Assembly (NCBI GenBank): GCA_027325475.1
Contig: DAIEFO010000042.1
Location: 1-11,142, forward strand
DNA length: 11,142 nt
Reading direction: 5' to 3'
From: Desulfobacteraceae bacterium
GTDB lineage: Bacteria; Desulfobacterota; Desulfobacteria; Desulfobacterales; Desulfatirhabdiaceae
Made by a program: the position numbers and the translations under genes. Below are positions 8,201-11,142 of the stretch, piece after piece. Each line of letters opens with the position of its first letter. The first letter of the stretch is position 1. The notes below the pieces were generated by a model. The model saw only the letters and a program-made list of their open reading frames with translations, made no database searches and was not told where the DNA came from.

Positions 8201-8287
8201 AACGGCACCATCACAGCCCGCAACATCGGAGACGGCGCGGAATTCACCATTTATGTTCCGCTGTCCGCGGCTGAAAATCTGGTATAA
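5207..8287 (+). CDS. Membrane sensor histidine kinase (Cache-like sensor, two PAS, GAF, HisKA, HATPase)
   Basis: This is a 1026-residue inner-membrane kinase. TM1 is about residues 13-34, a periplasmic Cache-like domain about 35-300 (VSPDGKVLF near 118; the end SSWFLVAKED is typical), and TM2 about 303-323. PAS1 spans about 345-463 (LYSIGDGVI, RMNPVAETLTGW), PAS2 about 480-600, and GAF about 605-755 (TPCGDVVGKTVCVFP at 672-686). A coiled coil follows, then the dimerisation helix with H811 in IAHQWRQPLN, the N-box LLNLLVNAKDAI (920-931), DNGGGI, FDPYFSTK and GSGIGLYMS. The start is GTG at 5207, because no later ATG keeps TM1; TAAGGA ends 12 bases upstream, a rather long spacing. The last 250 residues or so nearly match the kinase starting at 8640. 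There is no receiver domain, so the partner regulator is elsewhere or is the hybrid kinase upstream. The periplasmic ligand is unknown. Confidence 0.9.
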   Translation: MIANPKQIKGFSRLLIVLSAVISLVIVVAGYFIYQRESHILRQEKYNDLKAIAELKVDQIVSWRNTRLEIARMNASGAIRILFNRWLQTPYDPAVIADLINRLTYFRNTEECQNILLVSPDGKVLFSAVSTEPVLNDNIRQLVRQTFSTGKADFSCFYRSSVHNQVNLDALTPVRGSDNHPVAVLVLRINPETWLYPFIQSWPIPSQSAETLLAQKDGNSALFLNTLRHLPQSEPLALRVPLSQTSVPAVQAVLGHEGYFEGKDYRGVNVIADLRSIPGSSWFLVAKEDTSEMLAELTYRRNVIALSVFLTILLTAAVTASMYFSRTGTLYLKLLKTEQEQRELQEEMGATLYSIGDGVIVSDVSGRVRRMNPVAETLTGWRETEALSKPLVEVFQIINEHTRQSVNNPVERVIQENIVVGLANHTLLISRDGLERPIADSAAPVRDGSGDITGVVLVFRDRTEERRAADKLRASAQFARSTLDGLSYMIAIVDESGTILYVNQAWLDFGAANQATPSAITPGANYLETCRKAEGDNADGAAEFASGLAAVLARRQTNYTMEYPCHSPDEKRWFIARITEFPHEDRQWAIIAHENITERKQIENTQLFLLKTFSKKSGEDFFESLARYLHDTLGADYVCIDKLEGDLKTARTVAIYFDGRFMDNVTYTLKDTPCGDVVGKTVCVFPHNVRGMFPQDEVLQEMVAESYVGVTLWNISGEAIGLIAVISRKPLRNPRLSETVLKLVGMRAASELEGRQAIEAILTKQQELEEMNRSLEDRIQKAVDELRQKDQVLMRQSRMAAMGEMIGNIAHQWRQPLNALGLVIANIKDAYDYNELDAEYLSQAVTDSNRLVQKMSSTISDFANFFRPDKKITAFSGFKQIRDAIALVEASFKNNNIIIHCDAAEDIMLLGYPNEFSQVLLNLLVNAKDAIQSAKQPEGRVNVALTTVGDKGCITVRDNGGGIPEKIRDRIFDPYFSTKLQGSGIGLYMSKMIIEGNMNGTITARNIGDGAEFTIYVPLSAAENLV
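7496..8260 (+). repeat. Direct repeat copy 1: duplicated histidine-kinase core
   Basis: This 765-base stretch encodes the coiled coil, DHp and ATPase domains of the kinase starting at 5207. It aligns without any gap, at a constant offset of 2518 bases, to 10014-10778. The two are closely similar at DNA level and about 85% identical as protein (39 differences in about 254 residues, counted by hand). Similarity fades upstream and in the last residues of each gene. Confidence 0.85.
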
Positions 8288-8302
8288 ACTTTGCTCTATA
8301 AG

Positions 8303-8321
8303 AATTTGTCCCCGACAATTT
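8303..8321 (+). promoter_or_regulatory. Candidate operator palindrome before the antitoxin-like gene
   Basis: AATTTGTC-CCC-GACAATTT is an inverted repeat with 7 of 8 arm positions paired, ending 15 bases before the ATG at 8337. Phd/YefM antitoxins usually repress their own promoter through palindromes in this position. A weak promoter-like pair overlaps it: TTGCTC at 8291, then 17 bases, then GACAAT at 8314. The repeat is seen in the sequence; the operator role is inference, and such repeats also occur by chance. Confidence 0.3.
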
Positions 8322-8336
8322 GATGAAAGAGGTTTT

Positions 8337-8519
8337 ATGGAAATAACTGCTCAAGTAATAAAGAAAAACGGAAAGAATGAATTTGTGGTTTTACCCTATG
8401 AAGAATTTCAAAAAATACAGGAAGAACTTGTTTCATATGAAGACCTCCGGTGTCTTCGAGAAGCTAAAATGGTGGAGAAAGACGCTCCCATTATTGGAAT
8501 TGCACAGTTAAAAAAATAA
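8337..8519 (+). CDS. Phd/YefM-like antitoxin, orphan (no adjacent toxin)
   Basis: This small 60-residue protein has the look of Phd/YefM (prevent-host-death) family antitoxins: an N-terminal strand part MEITAQVIKKNGKNEFVVLP, then YEEFQKIQEELVSYEDL, a helix, and a charged C-terminal tail ending AQLKK that would bind a toxin. An upstream in-frame extension to 8253 is rejected because it overlaps the kinase stop at 8287 and lacks a ribosome binding site; AAAGAGG lies 4 bases before ATG 8337. The gene has 62 G/C in 183 bases (about 34%), far below its neighbours, which suggests horizontal gain. Such antitoxins normally pair with a RelE/ParE- or Doc-type toxin, but only 120 non-coding bases follow. 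It may be the remnant of a pair, a solitary regulator, or an antitoxin to a distant toxin. The family call is by resemblance, not by search. Confidence 0.6.
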   Translation: MEITAQVIKKNGKNEFVVLPYEEFQKIQEELVSYEDLRCLREAKMVEKDAPIIGIAQLKK

Positions 8520-8639
8520 TTACGAAAGATCATCGAGCAAAAGGGAGATTACGCGATCATACGCCCATGCAGACCGACAAAACAACGGCCATGCCAGAAC
8601 TGATCAGAAACTGACAGCTTCAATCCGGGAATAACGACC
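8520..8639 (+). other. Gap with no recognisable gene or terminator
   Basis: I looked for a toxin gene here in the forward frames. The frames are short, and the longest stretches resemble no toxin family I can recognise. No T-rich terminator hairpin is visible. The last bases contain a weak GGGA ribosome binding site (8627-8630) for the kinase at 8640. Confidence 0.4.
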
Positions 8640-10799
8640 ATGTCGCATAACGGCCTGACCATCAACAAACTAATCGGCATTCTGACGGCAACGATCGTCC
8701 TGTTCACAGCATCCGCCTGGATGGTGCGGCGGCATTTCATCAATGAACAGCGAGGGGCTCAGTCGGAGCAAATTTTCAGACTGGCCCGCACACTGAACAT
8801 ACAGTTGTTAAATCGCCTCCAGGACGGGGCCGCCGCTATTGCCGGCAATGCGCAGCTTTATCAAAGCGCCGCCGGCAAAGCCGTCTGCGACGATCCCGCA
8901 ACCCTTTCCATACTCGAAACGATTCGGATCAATTTTGCTGCGGATATTGTTTATGTCATGAATGCCGCAGGCCATGTGGTGGCCTGCACGCCATACGATA
9001 ACGGCAACACACTGACCGGCAACAATTACGCCTTTCGCCCTTATTTCACCGAAGCCATGAAAGGGAAAAACGTTCTGTATCCGGCCATCGGCGAGACCAC
9101 TCACCGGCGCGGCCTTTACGCCAGCGCGCCCATCCGTGACCCGTCAGGCAACATCACGGGTGTTTTTGTTATCAAGAGCGGATTGAATCTGGTGGATCGC
9201 CTGCTGGCCAGTTTCAAATTTCCCATGGCACTGGTATCGCCCAATGGGGTCGTGTTTGCGACCAATCGCCCCGAATGGCGATTTCACCTGCTGCATGCAC
9301 CGCTGTCCCCTGCCGAACAGGAACGCCTCAGAAACAGCAGGCAGTTCGACAAGCAGCTTCTGACAGAAGCCCCGGATATCAGCATCGTGTCCAGCACTTA
9401 TGTAAAAATTGACGGTATCCCCTATTCCGAAGCACGAGCGCCAGTCGGGATTCCGGATATGGACAGCCGGTTGTGGAATATAATCAGCCTGTGGGATTAC
9501 CGGACTTTTTATCCCGGAATACTTGTCTTCGGCATTGCCGCCGGTATCGCCGTTTTCATCCTTGTGCTCAGCCTCTATCTGGTCAGCCGCAACGCCGCAA
9601 AAACTGAACAACGCGAGGCGGATGCGCAAATCCGGCAGGAAAAAGAACTGACCGACGCCATACTCGACAGCATCCCCGGTATGCTGTATCTCTACGACGA
9701 AGATGGCCGCCTGCTCCGCTGGAACCGAAGACATGAAGAAATGACCGGATATTCACCGGAAGAATTATCCCGCATGACGCTCCTGGACTGGTATAAGGGA
9801 GATAAAAAAAGCCAAAGGGCCGTTATGGAAGGCATCCAAAGAACTCTGGAGAACGGGTTCGGAGATGCGTATGCAGAAATTCAAACAAAAGACGGAACCC
9901 GAACACCAATGTATTTTACGGCCAGCCGGTTGACCCTTCGGGGCAAAACCTGTTTTGTCGGCATCGGCATTGACATCACCGACCGCCGGCAGGCGGAAGC
10001 CGAGATTCAGGCGAAGCAGCGGGAGCTTGAAGAACTGAACGCCTCCCTGGAAGACCGCATCCAAAAGGCGGTAGATGAACTGCGCCAGAAAGATCAGTTA
10101 CTGATTCACCAGAGCCGGATGGCGGCCATGGGCGATATGATCGGCAATATCGCGCACCAGTGGCGTCAACCCTTAAATGCGCTGGGGCTGGTTATCGCCA
10201 ACCTCAAGGATGCGTACGACTACAATGAGCTGAGTGCCGCATACATGGAAAGGGCGACCAGCGACAGCCACCGTCTGATACAGAAAATGTCCTCCACCAT
10301 CAGCGATTTCGCCAATTTTTTCCGGCCGGACAAGGAAATCACCGCCTTTTCGGGCCTGAAACAAATCCGGGACGCCATTGCGCTGGTGGAAGCCAGCTTT
10401 AAAAACAACAACATCACTATCCACTGCGATACCGCAGAAGATGTCGTGCTGCTGGGTTTTCCCAACGAGTTTTCGCAGGTGCTCCTGAACCTTCTGGTCA
10501 ACGCCAAAGACGCCATTCAGGCTGCGAAAAAGCCAGACGGCCAGGTGAATGTGAAGCTGACAACGGTTGGAGACAAAGGCTGCATCACGGTTTGCGACAA
10601 CGGCGGCGGCATTCCGGAAGAAATTCGTGGTCGCATATTCGACCCGTACTTTTCCACCAAACAGCAGGGTAGCGGCATCGGGCTGTACATGTCCAAAATG
10701 ATCATCGAAGACAACATGAACGGCTCAATAACAGCCCGCAATGTCGAAACTGGCGCAGAATTCACCATTTGCATTCCGAAGGACTGCAATCCGGCATAA
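8640..10799 (+). CDS. Membrane sensor histidine kinase with DctB-like periplasmic sensor, PAS, HisKA, HATPase
   Basis: This is a 719-residue inner-membrane kinase. TM1 is about residues 10-29, the periplasmic sensor about 30-290, and TM2 about 292-315. The sensor contains NNYAFRPYFTEAMKG (128-142), GLYASAPI (158-165) and GVFVIKSGL (174-182), the pattern of DctB-like double-Cache sensors that bind small organic acids. A coiled coil and one PAS domain (about 340-450; NRRHEEMTGYSPEE) follow. The dimerisation domain has H506 in IAHQWRQPLN, then LLNLLVNAKDAI, DNGGGI, FDPYFSTK and GSGIGLYMS. The core from about residue 459 nearly repeats that of the kinase starting at 5207. Only a weak GGGA lies 9 bases before the ATG. 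No receiver domain or cognate regulator gene follows. A C4-dicarboxylate or similar ligand is possible by resemblance to DctB only. Confidence 0.92.
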   Translation: MSHNGLTINKLIGILTATIVLFTASAWMVRRHFINEQRGAQSEQIFRLARTLNIQLLNRLQDGAAAIAGNAQLYQSAAGKAVCDDPATLSILETIRINFAADIVYVMNAAGHVVACTPYDNGNTLTGNNYAFRPYFTEAMKGKNVLYPAIGETTHRRGLYASAPIRDPSGNITGVFVIKSGLNLVDRLLASFKFPMALVSPNGVVFATNRPEWRFHLLHAPLSPAEQERLRNSRQFDKQLLTEAPDISIVSSTYVKIDGIPYSEARAPVGIPDMDSRLWNIISLWDYRTFYPGILVFGIAAGIAVFILVLSLYLVSRNAAKTEQREADAQIRQEKELTDAILDSIPGMLYLYDEDGRLLRWNRRHEEMTGYSPEELSRMTLLDWYKGDKKSQRAVMEGIQRTLENGFGDAYAEIQTKDGTRTPMYFTASRLTLRGKTCFVGIGIDITDRRQAEAEIQAKQRELEELNASLEDRIQKAVDELRQKDQLLIHQSRMAAMGDMIGNIAHQWRQPLNALGLVIANLKDAYDYNELSAAYMERATSDSHRLIQKMSSTISDFANFFRPDKEITAFSGLKQIRDAIALVEASFKNNNITIHCDTAEDVVLLGFPNEFSQVLLNLLVNAKDAIQAAKKPDGQVNVKLTTVGDKGCITVCDNGGGIPEEIRGRIFDPYFSTKQQGSGIGLYMSKMIIEDNMNGSITARNVETGAEFTICIPKDCNPA
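10014..10778 (+). repeat. Direct repeat copy 2: duplicated histidine-kinase core
   Basis: This is the second copy of the coiled coil-DHp-ATPase segment, matching 7496-8260 in register and without gaps (offset 2518). Both copies keep the reading frame of their gene, so a crossover between them would give an in-frame kinase. Confidence 0.85.
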
Positions 10800-10877
10800 T
10801 CTCTGCCGCACATGAAATTTATCATCGAACCGGCGGAACACAACCGAAAGATATATGAAAAAGGAACATATGGCTGA

Positions 10878-11142
10878 ATGATAGATATCAGAATACTGCT
10901 GATCGTTCAGGATGGTAAGAACAAACAAAAATATCTGGATGTTTTGACTCAATACGGCGTTGAGGTGTTTGTCACATCGTCGTTTCATGAGTTGAGCGAA
11001 GATATCTGCCAGCGCACCTATCACGGCATTTTTCTGGATATACAAACCAAGATGACCGCCATCCGGGAAAACAGAGATTATGTCTATGGCCTTCTGGAAA
11101 AATTTCCGGTAGCGCAGCTCAAAATAGATGAAAAAACCGGCG
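10878..11142 (+). CDS. Probable PilZ-domain protein, N-terminal part (partial)
   Basis: The reading frame starts at ATG 10878 (MIDIRILLIVQDGKNKQKY) and is open to the window edge, giving 88 residues. The beginning (ILLIVQDG, a strand then YLDVLTQYGVEVFVTSS, then YHGIFLDI) and the later LLEKFPVAQLKIDEKTG resemble the receiver-like leading region of deltaproteobacterial proteins that end in a c-di-GMP-binding PilZ domain. The PilZ domain itself would lie beyond the edge, so this is resemblance only. If right, it would link the cluster to c-di-GMP control of motility. AAGGA (10861-10865) is 12 bases upstream. A tiny frame ending in TGA at 10879-10881 overlaps this ATG, as in translational coupling. 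The gene lies 78 bases after the kinase and no terminator is seen between them. Confidence 0.55.
   Translation, partial: MIDIRILLIVQDGKNKQKYLDVLTQYGVEVFVTSSFHELSEDICQRTYHGIFLDIQTKMTAIRENRDYVYGLLEKFPVAQLKIDEKTG

Noticed and set aside
8253..8336. N-terminal extension of the small antitoxin-like gene to an ATG at 8253
   Set aside because: It would overlap the last 35 bases of the kinase gene, has no ribosome binding site, and its residues do not look like the family. ATG 8337 with AAAGAGG is better.
8520..8639. Possible toxin gene or toxin remnant after the antitoxin-like gene
   Set aside because: A short stretch reading KIIEQKGDYAIIRP superficially recalls RelE-type sequence, but the frame is only about 27 codons, has no start and stops quickly. 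It is too weak to call a pseudogene.
9144..9734. Antisense frame of 196 residues opposite the second membrane kinase
   Set aside because: It lies inside a clear kinase gene, with no ribosome site or recognisable motif.
1..11142. CRISPR arrays, tRNA or rRNA genes, insertion sequences
   Set aside because: No short regularly spaced repeats, transposase motifs, terminal inverted repeats or RNA gene signatures were seen. The only large repeat is the duplicated kinase core.

Overview
The window looks like a chromosomal piece of a Gram-negative, motile deltaproteobacterium, most likely of the Desulfobacterota (sulfate-reducer group). The reasons are the style of the receptor C-terminal tail, several large PAS/GAF/Cache histidine kinases of a type common there, an apparent PilZ-family N-terminus, and moderate GC (roughly half, judged by eye). 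This is inference from family resemblance; there is no rRNA or other marker in the window.

Every supported gene is on the + strand and the largest gap is about 120 bases, so most of the window could be one or a few long transcripts. Region 1 (1-2862) is a chemotaxis block: the 3' end of a methyl-accepting chemotaxis protein, then cheW, cheR and cheB, with cheR and cheB overlapping by ATGA. The receptor end carries a methylation-site motif and a C-terminal CheR-docking pentapeptide, which fits the methyltransferase/methylesterase pair encoded next to it. No cheA, cheY or cheD is seen; cheA may lie upstream.

Region 2 (2894-8287) starts with a small stand-alone nucleotidyltransferase (MNT type) without a visible HEPN partner. 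It is followed by a soluble hybrid kinase (REC-PAS-HisKA-HATPase-REC) and a large membrane kinase (Cache-like sensor-PAS-PAS-GAF-HisKA-HATPase).

Region 3 (8288-10799) holds a very AT-rich 60-residue Phd/YefM-like antitoxin gene without a toxin, then a second membrane kinase with a DctB-like sensor. The last 250 or so residues of the two membrane kinases are about 85% identical, so the catalytic module was duplicated or exchanged while the sensors differ. The window ends in the start of a probable PilZ-domain (c-di-GMP binding) protein.

Working model: the MCP/CheW/CheR/CheB part tunes a chemosensory array. The two membrane kinases read two different periplasmic signals into nearly the same catalytic core, and the hybrid kinase, which has the only receiver domains besides CheB, is the nearest possible phosphoacceptor. 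The two TA-like genes have lower GC than their neighbours and look inserted. I did not find a clear, wholly new system. The best leads are the duplicated kinase core with a non-canonical H-box and the orphan TA-like genes.
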